Source of the DNA: Malonomonas rubra
Lineage (GTDB): Bacteria > Desulfobacterota > Desulfuromonadia > Desulfuromonadales > Geopsychrobacteraceae
Assembly: GCF_003247215.1 (NCBI RefSeq)
Contig: NZ_QKAP01000092.1
Coordinates: forward strand, 1-64,000
Length of the DNA: 64,000 nt
Reading direction: 5' to 3'
The translations under genes were made by a program, and so were the position numbers. Positions 11,521-21,336 of this stretch are shown piece by piece. The notes under the pieces were generated by a model. It had not been told where the DNA came from. It searched no databases and saw only the letters and a list, made by a program, of their open reading frames with translations. The first letter of the stretch is position 1; every line of letters begins with the position of its first letter.

Positions 11521-11975
11521 TTTAAGACTTCCTTTCTCTGTTTGTTAAAGCGTGGCTTGACTAGGTGAAGATAACAGCCGGAAATGGCAAGAAAAATCAT
11601 GACGACTCCGAGGAAATCGTAAAAAATTCGCCCCCAGAACCCAAAAATCTGTCCTGTATGAAGATCTTGAATCAACCACATCACCGGGACGCTGTTGGCC
11701 TCATCAGGGAAAAGATTTTCCAGTCCTTGGGCCTTGCGGGTGCGCTCAAGCCGCTCCTGGTAGCCGTCGGGAAGAAAACTGGTTGAGATTCGACCTTTCT
11801 CCAGGAATTCAAAGTCACGATGGTGGTTGTAGAAGATACCGGTCAGTGAACATATGACTAAGAATGTTGAGATCATCAGGGCCAGCCATCTGTAATGTCC
11901 GAAACCGTAAAGATGAATTTTTAACCAGAAGGAGATGGTTTTATTTCTCCTTGGTGTTTTTGTGCATTGAACCAT
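11517..11975 (-). CDS. PepSY-associated transmembrane helix protein
   Basis: The 152-residue membrane protein begins with a basic stretch and WLKIHLYGFGHYRWLALMIS, a typical PepSY_TM start with conserved His. A periplasmic loop of about 70 residues (PVMWLIQDLHTGQIFGFWGR) precedes a second helix, FYDFLGVVMIFLAISGCYLHL. Family members occur with iron, haem and metal uptake or reductase systems. This is a minimal two-helix form. It overlaps the secreted-protein gene by four bases, so the pair probably acts together in the envelope. The partner system is not in the window. Confidence 0.75.
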   Translation of the reverse strand: MVQCTKTPRRNKTISFWLKIHLYGFGHYRWLALMISTFLVICSLTGIFYNHHRDFEFLEKGRISTSFLPDGYQERLERTRKAQGLENLFPDEANSVPVMWLIQDLHTGQIFGFWGRIFYDFLGVVMIFLAISGCYLHLVKPRFNKQRKEVLK

Positions 11976-12115
11976 TAGTGAAACCTGTGAACAATATGGT
12001 GCTCATGTATTGCGTCAGATAATTTCCGCATAAATAATTGCACTTTTTTAGGGTTAAGAATATAGAAAAATTTAAGATTCGTGACGCGCATCGGAGTGAT
12101 AACAGAAACTAGAAT

Positions 12116-12160
12116 AAAAGAGGCTGCCGGTCGCACCGCAGGTTCTGCTGCTGCGACCGG
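12116..12160 (-). terminator. Possible pfkA terminator
   Basis: A perfect 9-base inverted repeat (CCGGTCGCA / TGCGACCGG, loop 16) lies about 60 bases past the pfkA stop. On the minus strand it is followed within ten bases by TCTTTTATT. The loop is long and the T-run imperfect, so the call is tentative. Confidence 0.4.
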
Positions 12161-12218
12161 ACATCCTAAGGATGCTCAGTACTCAATGCTGCGTGTTGAA
12201 CAGCATAAAGTAAATGGT

Positions 12219-13181
12219 TTAAACCGAAAGCCGGTTTGCCAATAAAGGAAGCATCGGGTCGATCGGACGGCTTTTCGTTTTGACAACTTTTTCAAGGTTG
12301 GTCAACTGGATCTCTGCTGATTTCAGTCCAACCATTTTACCGTGATTGCCTTTCAGCATATTTTCAATGGCCGCCTCGCCGAAGCGAGCGCCGAGCAGCC
12401 GGTCAAAGACTGTCGGTGAGCCTCCCCGCTGGTAGTGTCCGAGGACAATGACGCGAGTTTCGAAACCGATCTTGTCCTTGATCTGATCGGCAATGTCCTG
12501 TGCTTTTCCTGCTCCTTCGGCGACCAGGATGATGGAATTGCTGCGTCCTTCCCGGTAGCGGCGGCGCAAATCTTCACAAATTACTTCCAAGTTATAATCT
12601 TCTTCCGGGATTAGGCTGTACTCAGCACCGGACGCTATTGTCGCGACAACCGCCAGATAGCCGCAGCCACGGCCCATGGTTTCTACCACGAAGGCGCGGT
12701 CGTGGGAAGAGGCGGTGTCCTTTAAATTGTCGACTGCGGAAACGATGTTGTTCAGCGCTGTGTCAACCCCAAGCGACATATCGGTGTAGGGGATATCGTT
12801 ATCGATCGAGGCGGGGATGCCGATTACCGGGACCCCTTGTTGATGGATGGCGTAGCCGCCCTTGAGAGAGCCGTCGCCGCCAATAACGATTAGGCCTTCC
12901 ACGCCCATCCCTTTGAGGTTAGCAGTTGCCAGCTGCAGGCCTGCTTTGGTTTTCATTTCCAGGCAGCGGGCACTTTGCAAAAAGGTACCACCACGTTGCA
13001 GCACGTTGCTGACAGATTTTGTCGTCATATTTTCATAAAGTCGATCGATCAGTCCCTGGAAGCCTTTGTAAATTCCGATGATATCAACTTGTGAAGCCAG
13101 TCCGGCACGAACTACGGCGCGAACCGCTGCATTCATTCCTGAACAATCACCTCCACTGGTCAACACGGCAATACGTTTCAT
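12219..13181 (-). CDS. pfkA: ATP-dependent 6-phosphofructokinase
   Basis: The enzyme phosphorylates fructose 6-phosphate to the 1,6-bisphosphate, the committed step of glycolysis. The nucleotide site TSGGDCSGMNAAVRAVVR (8-25) is present. So is GGDGS (101-105), where glycine rather than aspartate in the fourth position indicates ATP and not pyrophosphate use. The substrate and catalytic region SIDNDIPYTD and MGRGCGYLA are also present. The 320 residues match the short bacterial PfkA type. It is transcribed alone, divergent from lon. Confidence 0.95.
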   Translation of the reverse strand: MKRIAVLTSGGDCSGMNAAVRAVVRAGLASQVDIIGIYKGFQGLIDRLYENMTTKSVSNVLQRGGTFLQSARCLEMKTKAGLQLATANLKGMGVEGLIVIGGDGSLKGGYAIHQQGVPVIGIPASIDNDIPYTDMSLGVDTALNNIVSAVDNLKDTASSHDRAFVVETMGRGCGYLAVVATIASGAEYSLIPEEDYNLEVICEDLRRRYREGRSNSIILVAEGAGKAQDIADQIKDKIGFETRVIVLGHYQRGGSPTVFDRLLGARFGEAAIENMLKGNHGKMVGLKSAEIQLTNLEKVVKTKSRPIDPMLPLLANRLSV

Positions 13182-13413
13182 TTTAAAACTCCATCTATCG
13201 AGAATGATTTGTTTTTTAAATGGAAAAACGAAATGCTCTTTTTCTTACAGGAAGTTAAACAGTCGATGTCCTGTTTGTCAAAAGAATATCTTCCCTTGAC
13301 GGGCTCTGAATAGCTGTTAGTTTATTTTAGTAACTACTTGATATGACAATATGTTGTTTGATTAGCGCTTTGCCTGTTAATGAACAGCCACAACAGCTTT
13401 CGAGGTGCTGGAA

Positions 13414-15732
13414 ATGCCGAGTAGCATACCGATACCGAGTGTCTTGCCGATCTACCCGGTAAAAGAGCAGATCGTTTTTCCCTATATGGTTTTGCCGGTT
13501 TTTTTTGATCGTGAAACGGCAGCGATTATCGAAGAGGCGATGCGGAATGATCAGCTGATCGGGATGGTTTTTTGTCCTGGTAATAAGAATATCTGTACCT
13601 TTGATGAACACCCGCGGGTCGGTACGGTTTGTAAGATCAATCAATTGATCAAGTTCCCAAGCGGTGGGGGGAAGGCGACTGTCGAGGGGATCAGTCGTTT
13701 TGCGCTCAGTTCTTCGGTGTCGAACGATCCATGTCTGATGGCGTCAATCCGCGTTATTCCGGAGCAGGACTGCCAGGGGATTGTTTCCGAGGCGTTAGTT
13801 CAGAGTGTCAACGCATTGTTAAAGATCGCTTTGGCCTATGGACAACCACTACCGGATGATGTGATGAAAATTATCGATCGCATTGAACATCCTGGCCGCC
13901 TGGCAGACATGGTTTCGGTTTATATTGGGATACCGCTTGAAATTCAGCAGCAATTGCTGACGATAATCGACCCGATTGAACGGTTGAAGTCTGTATTTAT
14001 CCATCTGACCAACGAAGTCCAGAAGCTTCAGATTAAAGGCGAGATCCAGACTGAAGTGACAAAAAAACTCGGGAAAAATCAGAAAGAGCAGATTCTACGC
14101 GAGCAGATGAAGCAGATTCAGCAGGAGCTTGGTGAGCAGGATCCGCGCCAGGCAGAAATCAATGAGCTGCGTAGCCGTATCCGGCGGGCGAAAATGTCTG
14201 ATGAGGTACTGTCGGTAGTGGAGAAGGAATTACGTCGACTGGAACAGATCAATCCAGCGTCACCCGAATATACGGTTTCGCGCAGCTATCTCGATTACCT
14301 CTGTACGGCCCCCTGGCAGCAAGGAACAGAAGATAATCTTGATATCAATAAAGCAGAGCGGGTGCTCAATGAAGACCACTATGACCTTAAAGAGGTTAAA
14401 CAGCGGATTCTCGAATATCTTGCCGTCCGCTCGTTGCGTGACACCACCAAGGGTCCGATTCTATGCTTCGTAGGCCCTCCGGGGGTTGGGAAAACCTCTT
14501 TGGGACGATCTATCGCCCGAGCCATGGGGCGGAAGTTTATTCGCTTCTCTTTGGGGGGAATGAAGGACGAAGCGGAAATTAGAGGTCATCGGCGTACTTA
14601 TATAGGCGCCTTGCCGGGGAGGGTCATTCAGGAATTGTGTCGCGTTGAGTCGAACAATCCGGTTTTTATGCTCGATGAGGTTGATAAGATTGGTCAGGAT
14701 TTTCGTGGAGATCCTTCGTCGGCATTGCTGGAGGTTCTTGACCCTGAACAGAACGATAGTTTCAAGGATCATTATCTCGACGTCCCATTCGACCTGTCAA
14801 AGGTGATGTTTATAACCACCGCTAATCTGCTCGATCCTATTCCTCACGCGCTTAAAGATCGGATGGAGGTAATTCGTCTGAGCGGTTACAGCGAGGAGGA
14901 CAAGTCGCAGATTGCCTATAAATATCTGATTCCAAAAGCGATCGAGGAGAATGGGCTGGCGAAGTATCCGTTGACCTTCGGTCAAGATGCGGTTGATAAA
15001 ATTATTCATGATTACACCCGTGAAGCTGGAGTGCGTAATCTGGAGCGGAAGTTGTCGGCGGTCTGTCGCAAGGTTGCCAAGGAAATTACTCAAGGTGAGG
15101 ACCCGCGACAAAAGATTCATTCTGCTGAGGTGGAAGAACTGCTCGGCCCTTGTACCTATTTTGTTGATGTTGCCAGCGAAGAAGACCGGGTTGGTGTGGT
15201 TACCGGATTGGCTTGGACTGAATCGGGGGGCGACATCCTGTTTATTGAAGCGGCCAAGATGCCAGGTCGCAAAGACTTGACATTAACCGGCAGCCTTGGG
15301 GATGTAATGCAGGAATCGGCTCGCGCCGCATTGTCCTACGTTCGAGGCCGGGCTACCGATTTCGGTGTCGCAGCAGACTTTTTTGAAAATCACGACCTTC
15401 ATATTCATGTGCCATCGGGAGCGATCCCGAAAGATGGACCATCTGCCGGGGTGACGATTGCCACGGCGATCATTTCACTATTAACTGGGCGGCCCGCTCG
15501 GCGAGATATCGCAATGACCGGTGAATTAACCCTGTCGGGTCGGATTTTGCCGATCGGGGGGGTCAAGGAGAAAGTATTGGCCGCCCGGCGAGCAGGAGTG
15601 AAAACCGTTTTGTTGCCAGCGAGAAACAAGGAACATCTGGTTGAGCTGGAAGATGTGAATATCGAAGACATCAATATCGAACTGGTTGAATCGGTCGATC
15701 AAATCATTGAAAAAATTCTGTTACCTTCCTGA
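13414..15732 (+). CDS. lon: ATP-dependent Lon protease
   Basis: Lon is a cytosolic hexameric protease that unfolds and degrades damaged and regulatory proteins. An N-terminal substrate domain ([18 protein letters not shown], residue 10 on) is followed by a coiled-coil region (about 200-290). The AAA+ module has Walker A GPPGVGKT near 354 and Walker [10 protein letters not shown]. The Ser-Lys protease domain has Ser677 in DGPSAGV and Lys720 in GGVKEK. The ORF track begins at GTG 13405, which overlaps the likely ribosome site GAGGTG; I place the start at ATG 13414, giving 772 residues. A TTGAC element lies near 13296, but no convincing -10 or heat-shock promoter was seen. Confidence 0.97.
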   Translation: MPSSIPIPSVLPIYPVKEQIVFPYMVLPVFFDRETAAIIEEAMRNDQLIGMVFCPGNKNICTFDEHPRVGTVCKINQLIKFPSGGGKATVEGISRFALSSSVSNDPCLMASIRVIPEQDCQGIVSEALVQSVNALLKIALAYGQPLPDDVMKIIDRIEHPGRLADMVSVYIGIPLEIQQQLLTIIDPIERLKSVFIHLTNEVQKLQIKGEIQTEVTKKLGKNQKEQILREQMKQIQQELGEQDPRQAEINELRSRIRRAKMSDEVLSVVEKELRRLEQINPASPEYTVSRSYLDYLCTAPWQQGTEDNLDINKAERVLNEDHYDLKEVKQRILEYLAVRSLRDTTKGPILCFVGPPGVGKTSLGRSIARAMGRKFIRFSLGGMKDEAEIRGHRRTYIGALPGRVIQELCRVESNNPVFMLDEVDKIGQDFRGDPSSALLEVLDPEQNDSFKDHYLDVPFDLSKVMFITTANLLDPIPHALKDRMEVIRLSGYSEEDKSQIAYKYLIPKAIEENGLAKYPLTFGQDAVDKIIHDYTREAGVRNLERKLSAVCRKVAKEITQGEDPRQKIHSAEVEELLGPCTYFVDVASEEDRVGVVTGLAWTESGGDILFIEAAKMPGRKDLTLTGSLGDVMQESARAALSYVRGRATDFGVAADFFENHDLHIHVPSGAIPKDGPSAGVTIATAIISLLTGRPARRDIAMTGELTLSGRILPIGGVKEKVLAARRAGVKTVLLPARNKEHLVELEDVNIEDINIELVESVDQIIEKILLPS

Positions 15733-15854
15733 GCCATCGCTTGCTGACTAGCGCTCTGCCAAGAAATATAACCTCGTCCTGTGGTTATTCTCTGAACAAT
15801 GAGTTACTATAACGGTCAATAATTATATTGCTGGCTGATTTATAGGGGTATCGC

Positions 15855-17333
15855 ATGGTTAGATGTCGAATTTTACTTTTCCTACTGGTGTTGATCTGGC
15901 CGGGGATGGTGTCTGCGCAGACATTGGCAGAAAAGGTTCAGGAGTATAAACTTGATAATGGGTTGACCCTGTTAATGGTGGAACGGCATGCAGCACCTAC
16001 AGTTTCAGCCTATATCAGTTTTAAGGTTGGTTCGGTCAACGAAGACAGCAGTCATCGCGGGGTTGCTCATCTGCTTGAGCATATGTTGTTCAAGGGAACC
16101 AAAACCCTAGGCACCAAAAATTATCAGACGGAAAGCGGACTTCTGAAAAAGATCGAGGATTTGGGCGATCGCATTGATTTTCTGAAAAATCAACCTGAAG
16201 CCGATCCTCAAGAGTTGGAAAAATTAAGGAACCAGCTGGGGGTGTTACAGGAAGAACACCGGCAACTGGTCGTCAAGGATGAGTTTTCGAAGATCTACGC
16301 TGAAAACGGCGGAGTCGGGTACAATGCCTTTACCAGCAAGGATCAGACCACTTATCTGATTAATCTCCCCTCCAATAAGCTGGAATTGTGGGCAGCGATC
16401 GAATCGGATCGCTTACACAATGCCGTCCTGCGCGAGTTCTATACGGAACGCGAGGTTGTCCGTGAAGAGCGGCGCCGATCCTATGAAAGCAACCCTCAAG
16501 GAATGATTTACGAAACCTTGCTGGCAACCGCCTATAAGGTTCATCCTTATCGTAATCCGATTATCGGCTGGGATTCCGATATCGCCAACTTGACCTTGTC
16601 CGAAACACGTGCTTTCCTCCATAATTATTATTCACCAGCCAATATGGTGATCACTCTGGTAGGAGATTTTGAAAGTGCACAAGCGCTGGAACTGGTGAAC
16701 CGCTATTTCGGTTCACTGAATCCGGGTGTTCCGGTGCCGCCGGTGGTAGAGGCCGAACCGCCACAAACTGGAGAGCGAAGGGCGATTGTGGAGTTTGATA
16801 CCGAGCCACAACTGATGATCGCCTATCATAAACCGACCATGCCGCAGCGCGAGGATTACGTTTTTGACATTCTGATGCAGGTGTTGGGGGAAGGCCGAAC
16901 CTCGCGGCTTTATCAGTCGCTGGTCGTTGATAAGCAGCTGGTGACAGAGGTGGCCGTGTTTGGTGTACCCGGTTCCCGCTACAATAATTTGATGACGATC
17001 GCGTTGACGCCTCGACAGACCTGCACCTGTATCGATATTGAAGGGGTGATTTATGAAGAGTTGGAACGCTTGAAGACTGAGCCGATCAGCCAGCACGAAC
17101 TGAAAAGAGCCAAGCGGCAGATCTCGATCTCAATTTTACGAAGACTTAAAGGTAACAGCGGTCTGGCGCGGATGCTCTCCTCGTACGAAACGCTGGGCGG
17201 TTGGCAGTATCTGGTCGATTACGAGCAGCAGTTGAATTCGATTACTGCTGAAGAAGTGATGGAAGTAGCGCGAACTTATTTTCATGCGGCAAATCGGACT
17301 GTTGTCAGCATTGGTCGGGAGGGTTTTGAATGA
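15855..17333 (+). CDS. M16 family zinc metallopeptidase, active subunit
   Basis: A signal peptide (ILLFLLVLIWPGMVSAQ) directs this 492-residue protein to the periplasm. The inverted zinc motif HLLEH (72-76) is intact, with a downstream glutamate in the EREVVREER region as probable third ligand. Between them lies a charged coiled insertion (about 100-145), as in many bacterial pitrilysin-like subunits. The second M16 half has the usual YHKP and GEGRTSRLYQSLV segments. Its stop overlaps the start of the next M16 gene by four bases, which argues for a heterodimer like mitochondrial processing peptidase. Substrates are unknown. Confidence 0.92.
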   Translation: MVRCRILLFLLVLIWPGMVSAQTLAEKVQEYKLDNGLTLLMVERHAAPTVSAYISFKVGSVNEDSSHRGVAHLLEHMLFKGTKTLGTKNYQTESGLLKKIEDLGDRIDFLKNQPEADPQELEKLRNQLGVLQEEHRQLVVKDEFSKIYAENGGVGYNAFTSKDQTTYLINLPSNKLELWAAIESDRLHNAVLREFYTEREVVREERRRSYESNPQGMIYETLLATAYKVHPYRNPIIGWDSDIANLTLSETRAFLHNYYSPANMVITLVGDFESAQALELVNRYFGSLNPGVPVPPVVEAEPPQTGERRAIVEFDTEPQLMIAYHKPTMPQREDYVFDILMQVLGEGRTSRLYQSLVVDKQLVTEVAVFGVPGSRYNNLMTIALTPRQTCTCIDIEGVIYEELERLKTEPISQHELKRAKRQISISILRRLKGNSGLARMLSSYETLGGWQYLVDYEQQLNSITAEEVMEVARTYFHAANRTVVSIGREGFE

Positions 17334-18739
17334 TACGCCTGATATTTTGTTGCCTGTTATTCCTACTGTTTGGCTGTGACCAGACGGTAAAGACCGCGCA
17401 AGTGCGACCAGATCAGTTGCAGTTCCCTAAACTGGAATTTACCTTTCCTGAAGTCAGCAAACAACAACTCGCCAACGGAATGAAGCTCTACATGAAAGAA
17501 GATCATGAGCTGCCGTTGGTTGATATTACCATGATGATAGACGGTGGTAGCATTGAAGATTCGCTAGCCCAGACTGGTCTGTCGCAGTTTTTTGCTGCTG
17601 CGCTGGAGACCGGTGGGACTGAGTCCCTGTCTCCGATTGAGCTTGAATCAGAACTTGAGGATATGGCGGCTGAACTCTCGGTAGAAAGCGACAGTTATAA
17701 TCTTTCAATTCATCTGTCCATCCACCAGCAGGATCTGCGGCGCGGTCTTGAAATCCTCGCTGATATGCTGCGTCGACCACGTTTTGATGCTGAACGGGTG
17801 GAACTGGCGCGAAAGCAGCTTCTTGAAGTGATCCACAGACAGAATGATGATCCGGGCATGGTTGCTGAGCGGATACTGAGTGAAGCAGTCTTTCCGCAAC
17901 ATCCACTGGGCAGTACCGCGAAGGCGGCAGCGGTAGAAGCATTCAGTCGTGAAGATCTGCTGAAAAAACAGCAGCGTTGCCTGCAACCGAACAATATCTG
18001 GATCGCCGTATCCGGCGCTGTGGAACAAAGACAAATGATCGATCTGTTAAATGACAATTTTGCCGATTGGCAACCGGTCGTACAGATCACAGCGCCGCTT
18101 CCACCTTTGCCACCTACCCCGGAAGGTCGGGTTTGGATGGTCAGCAAGGACATTCCTCAAACCAGTATCATGATTGGTCATCCGGGCATCAATAAGGATA
18201 ACCCAGACCTGTTCGCATTGCAGATCGCCAATTTCATCCTCGGTGGCGGTGGCTTTAATTCGCGAATGATGCGAGAAATTCGTTCAAATCGTGGTCTAGC
18301 GTATTCTGTTTATTCTTATTTCAAGGTAGGTCGGCGTTTGCCGGAACTGTTTATCGCTGCCGCGGAAACCAAATGTGCCACTACGGGCGAGGTTGTTTCT
18401 TTGATGCAACAGTTGATGCAGCAATTAAGGGACGAACCTGTTTCGGCTGAAGAGTTGGAATTGGCGAAACAGAGTCTGATCAATTCCTTTGTTTTTGCTT
18501 TTAATGACACCCATTCAATTGTCACCCGCAAAGTGAGGCTCGACTTCTTCTCCTACCCGGAAGGTTACCTGGAAAACTATCGTGATCGAATTGCTGCTGT
18601 AACGATAGCGGATGTTCAGCGAGTTGCCCGGAAGTACCTACATTCGGATCAATTGCAGATTGTGCTGGTTGGCGATCTGAATCTGTTTGTCTCCGATGTG
18701 GATGATTTTGGTTTGCCGGTTGAACAGGTAGAATTATAA
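17330..18739 (+). CDS. M16-family lipoprotein subunit lacking the zinc motif
   Basis: The 469-residue protein starts with a lipoprotein signal (LIFCCLLFLLFGC). It shows the M16 fold (KLYMKEDHELPLVDITMMIDGGSIED), but where HxxEH should be it has LSQFF, so it cannot bind catalytic zinc. The second half keeps the glycine-rich substrate loop (LGGGGFNSRMMREIRSNRGLAYSV), the usual trait of the non-catalytic partner. Four bases overlap with the active subunit gene. It probably anchors the complex to a membrane and helps hold substrate. Confidence 0.92.
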   Translation: MIRLIFCCLLFLLFGCDQTVKTAQVRPDQLQFPKLEFTFPEVSKQQLANGMKLYMKEDHELPLVDITMMIDGGSIEDSLAQTGLSQFFAAALETGGTESLSPIELESELEDMAAELSVESDSYNLSIHLSIHQQDLRRGLEILADMLRRPRFDAERVELARKQLLEVIHRQNDDPGMVAERILSEAVFPQHPLGSTAKAAAVEAFSREDLLKKQQRCLQPNNIWIAVSGAVEQRQMIDLLNDNFADWQPVVQITAPLPPLPPTPEGRVWMVSKDIPQTSIMIGHPGINKDNPDLFALQIANFILGGGGFNSRMMREIRSNRGLAYSVYSYFKVGRRLPELFIAAAETKCATTGEVVSLMQQLMQQLRDEPVSAEELELAKQSLINSFVFAFNDTHSIVTRKVRLDFFSYPEGYLENYRDRIAAVTIADVQRVARKYLHSDQLQIVLVGDLNLFVSDVDDFGLPVEQVEL

Positions 18740-18770
18740 TTTATTTGTTGCTGTGTTTTAGGGTTAAGGG

Positions 18771-20171
18771 ATGGGGATGGCGGGGATCAAAAAGACGCAA
18801 CATAATATCCGTCACAAAACCAAACAACTGCTTTGGGAACAGAACCTCAACGAGCTGAATTTTGGGCAGCGGATTCTACTGCGTCAAGTCCAGACCGCAG
18901 TTCTGGTGGTGCGCGATTTCGGTGTCAACCAGAGTCTGTTGCGTGCTTCGGCACTCACTTATTACACAATGCTGTCGATCGTACCGCTGTTGGCCTTGAC
19001 CTTCGCTCTTTTAAAAGCATTTGGTGTGCAGAATCTGCTCGAACCGCTGATCATGGAAAAACTTCAGGTCGGCGACGGGGAGGTTGTGCAGGCGATTCTC
19101 GGCTACATCAACAACACCCAGGTTGGCAAGATGGGGGCCATCGGCCTGATTTTTCTTCTGTTTGGGGTTGTCTCGCTGCTGACCAACGTTGAGAAAGCCT
19201 TCAATCATGTCTGGGGGATTCGTGAAACCCGCCCCCTGATGCGTCGGTTCTCCGATTATCTTTCCGTGATTCTGGTTGGCCCGGTGCTGATTATTTCCGC
19301 GATCTCGATGACCTCCAGCCTGGCTAGCAACAATCTGGTGCATAAACTGATCGAGATGGAGATGGTTGGGACCCTGATCCTGTTGCTCTTTAAATTTGCT
19401 CCCTTCGTCTTCATGTGGCTCGCCTTCACCGTGTTGTATGTCTTTATGTCGAATACCCGGGTCGAGTGGCGGGCTGCATTTGTTGGTGGGATCGTTGGGG
19501 GGACACTCTGGCAGCTCGCCCAGTGGGCGTACATCAATTTTCAGGTTGGCGTTGCTAAGTACAATGCTATTTACGGAACCATGGCGGCGCTGCCTATCTT
19601 TATGATTTGGGTGTATTTCTCCTGGGTGATTGTGCTGTTCGGACTCGGGGTTACCTACGCGAAACAGAACCTGCGCACCAGCGGACGCGATTTGCGCGGT
19701 TCGGAGGTCAGCCGCAACTGTTATGAAAAAGTGTCGTTGATTATTCTGGTGACTTTGGCCGATCGTTTTTCCCGTGGTAAGAGTGCTCTCTCCCAGCAGG
19801 AGCTAGCCAAGTTTCTGTACATACCAGCCCGGCTTTGTAGCAGTATCCTGCGTCAGTTGGTTGCGGTGGGGTATGTTTCTGAACTTTGTAGCCGGCTTGG
19901 TCGGCGAAACTACCAACTCGGTCGTGCTGCGGAAAATTTGTCCTTGGCAGAAATTCTTGAAACCTTGCGTAATACAGGGGAAGAAGTCTTTCACCTCCAT
20001 CCGCATCCGCAGACGCTGGTCGCTTTAGAAACGTATAAAAAGATGAAATCTCTGGTTGAAGAAGGGTTGGGGGGGATGAGCTTACGCGATATGGTGTTGC
20101 GTTCTCAGCAAAATGTTGAGCAGGCAGATGGTGGGTCACTTGAGAATCGCGATAAAACTCAGGCCGGATAG
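18771..20171 (+). CDS. YihY/BrkB family membrane protein with C-terminal winged-helix-like region
   Basis: The 466-residue protein has the YihY/virulence factor BrkB membrane core: LLRASALTYYTMLSIVPLLAL, then PIFMIWVYFSWVIVLFGLGVTYA. There are about six helices between residues 45 and 300. Past the membrane part, residues 325-420 (FSRGKSALSQQELAKFLYIPARLCSSILRQLVAVGYV) look like a winged helix, as in the longer YihY proteins. The family was once called RNase BN, but that activity belongs to another protein; the role is unknown. Its 3' end overlaps the convergent LpxH-like gene by 13 bases. Confidence 0.87.
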   Translation: MGMAGIKKTQHNIRHKTKQLLWEQNLNELNFGQRILLRQVQTAVLVVRDFGVNQSLLRASALTYYTMLSIVPLLALTFALLKAFGVQNLLEPLIMEKLQVGDGEVVQAILGYINNTQVGKMGAIGLIFLLFGVVSLLTNVEKAFNHVWGIRETRPLMRRFSDYLSVILVGPVLIISAISMTSSLASNNLVHKLIEMEMVGTLILLLFKFAPFVFMWLAFTVLYVFMSNTRVEWRAAFVGGIVGGTLWQLAQWAYINFQVGVAKYNAIYGTMAALPIFMIWVYFSWVIVLFGLGVTYAKQNLRTSGRDLRGSEVSRNCYEKVSLIILVTLADRFSRGKSALSQQELAKFLYIPARLCSSILRQLVAVGYVSELCSRLGRRNYQLGRAAENLSLAEILETLRNTGEEVFHLHPHPQTLVALETYKKMKSLVEEGLGGMSLRDMVLRSQQNVEQADGGSLENRDKTQAG

Positions 20172-20866
20172 CTTTTCAGCTCAATTTGGCCGTTGATCAT
20201 TTCTGCGTAAGAAAATTGCCCCATCCAATCGCCGACTGCAATCAGCTGTTTTCCTTGGTACTCTGTACTTAGGGGCTGATGAAAATGTCCGCAAATGATC
20301 GCGTCGGCTGGTTTCGCTTCATCTGAATCCGCAAGGGGAAGGATCAGGTAGGACGGATCCCAGTTTTTACTTCTGAGGCGTTTTTTGCGACTTTGATTAC
20401 TCAGCCAGATGGCAAATGCCCAGACCGTATCGGGATGGACGATCTTGCTTAAAAAACGGATTATGCCACTGCGCCAGAAGGCGCGCATGCGGTGATAACT
20501 TCGGCTTGGGTTGAGGAGGTCTCCATGGCTCAGTAGCAGTTGTTTGCCGTCCCACTCGACCAGCTGTTGATCAGTGATCAGGGTGCAGCCGAGGGTTTCA
20601 GTGAAGTAGGGACCGAGATTGAAGTCGTGATTCCCTTCAACGAAAAAAATCCGGGTTCCGTTGGTGGCAAGCTGACGTAGCTTTTCCAAAATCGGTATGT
20701 AGGCGGAAAAGGTCAAATATTTGTAGCCAAGCCAGAATTCGAAAATATCACCGAGCAGAAACAGACCGTCAACATCCTTGTTCTGCTCGAGGAATTCGAG
20801 TAGCTGTTGATAATTATGATCCTGCGGCTGGCGCAGGTGGGCGTCGGCAAGAAAAATAGCTTTCAT
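20159..20866 (-). CDS. lpxH: UDP-2,3-diacylglucosamine hydrolase-like metallophosphoesterase
   Basis: The 235-residue calcineurin-like phosphoesterase carries the full metal-site series: DAH (8-10), LLGDIFEFW, EGNHD, SHGD and GHFHQP. The GDIFEFW and HRMRAFWR segments resemble LpxH, which removes UMP from UDP-diacylglucosamine to give lipid X in lipid A synthesis at the inner membrane face. No other lipid A genes are adjacent, and related LpxH-like proteins can have other substrates, so the symbol is probable rather than certain. Confidence 0.75.
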   Translation of the reverse strand: MKAIFLADAHLRQPQDHNYQQLLEFLEQNKDVDGLFLLGDIFEFWLGYKYLTFSAYIPILEKLRQLATNGTRIFFVEGNHDFNLGPYFTETLGCTLITDQQLVEWDGKQLLLSHGDLLNPSRSYHRMRAFWRSGIIRFLSKIVHPDTVWAFAIWLSNQSRKKRLRSKNWDPSYLILPLADSDEAKPADAIICGHFHQPLSTEYQGKQLIAVGDWMGQFSYAEMINGQIELKSYPA

Positions 20867-20937
20867 GGTCGGTCACTATAAAGAGAGGATCAACCCTTGT
20901 CAATTACACAGCGGACATCACTATAAGGAGGATTTTT

Positions 20938-21327
20938 ATGGAATATCCGATGATTCACATCTGTTACCGGGTCATGGACCTTGAGGCCAGTGAATCGTTT
21001 TACCGCAAGGCCTTCGGTTTTGAAGTTTCCCGCAAGAAGGACTATCCCGAAGGGCGGTTCACCTTGAGTTATATGACCTCGGCCGGTTTGCCCTTCGAAC
21101 TCGAACTAACGTACAACTATGATCAAAAGGATCCGTATGTGATCGGCGATGGATATTCCCATCTAGCGGTAGCGGTCGCCGATTTGGAAGCTTCCCACAA
21201 ACACCATACCGAGATGGGGCTGCAAGTGACACCACTAAAAGGGTTGAGTGAGGGACAGCCGATGTTTTATTTTGTCACCGACCCTGACGGTTTCAGGGTG
21301 GAAGTTGTGCGTCGGAAAAATTTATAG
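20938..21327 (+). CDS. Glyoxalase I-like (lactoylglutathione lyase family) protein
   Basis: A 129-residue vicinal-oxygen-chelate protein with two beta-alpha-beta-beta-beta modules. The four expected metal ligands are present: His in MIHICYRV, Glu in FELELTYNY, His in GYSHLAVAV and Glu in FRVEVVRR. ASESFYRKAFGFEVSRKKDYPEGRF matches GloA-type enzymes, which convert the methylglyoxal-thiol hemithioacetal. The thiol cofactor is unknown. A strong AAGGAGG lies upstream. The TPR gene follows after nine bases. Confidence 0.85.
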   Translation: MEYPMIHICYRVMDLEASESFYRKAFGFEVSRKKDYPEGRFTLSYMTSAGLPFELELTYNYDQKDPYVIGDGYSHLAVAVADLEASHKHHTEMGLQVTPLKGLSEGQPMFYFVTDPDGFRVEVVRRKNL

Positions 21328-21336
21328 GAGTTTTGG

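Noticed and set aside
12118-12180. Small regulatory RNA in the pfkA 3' region
   Set aside because: The inverted repeats there are better explained as a terminator; no promoter for a separate RNA was seen.
13296-13413. Heat-shock promoter of lon
   Set aside because: A TTGAC element is present, but no matching -10 or sigma-32 CCCCAT-type box at suitable spacing.
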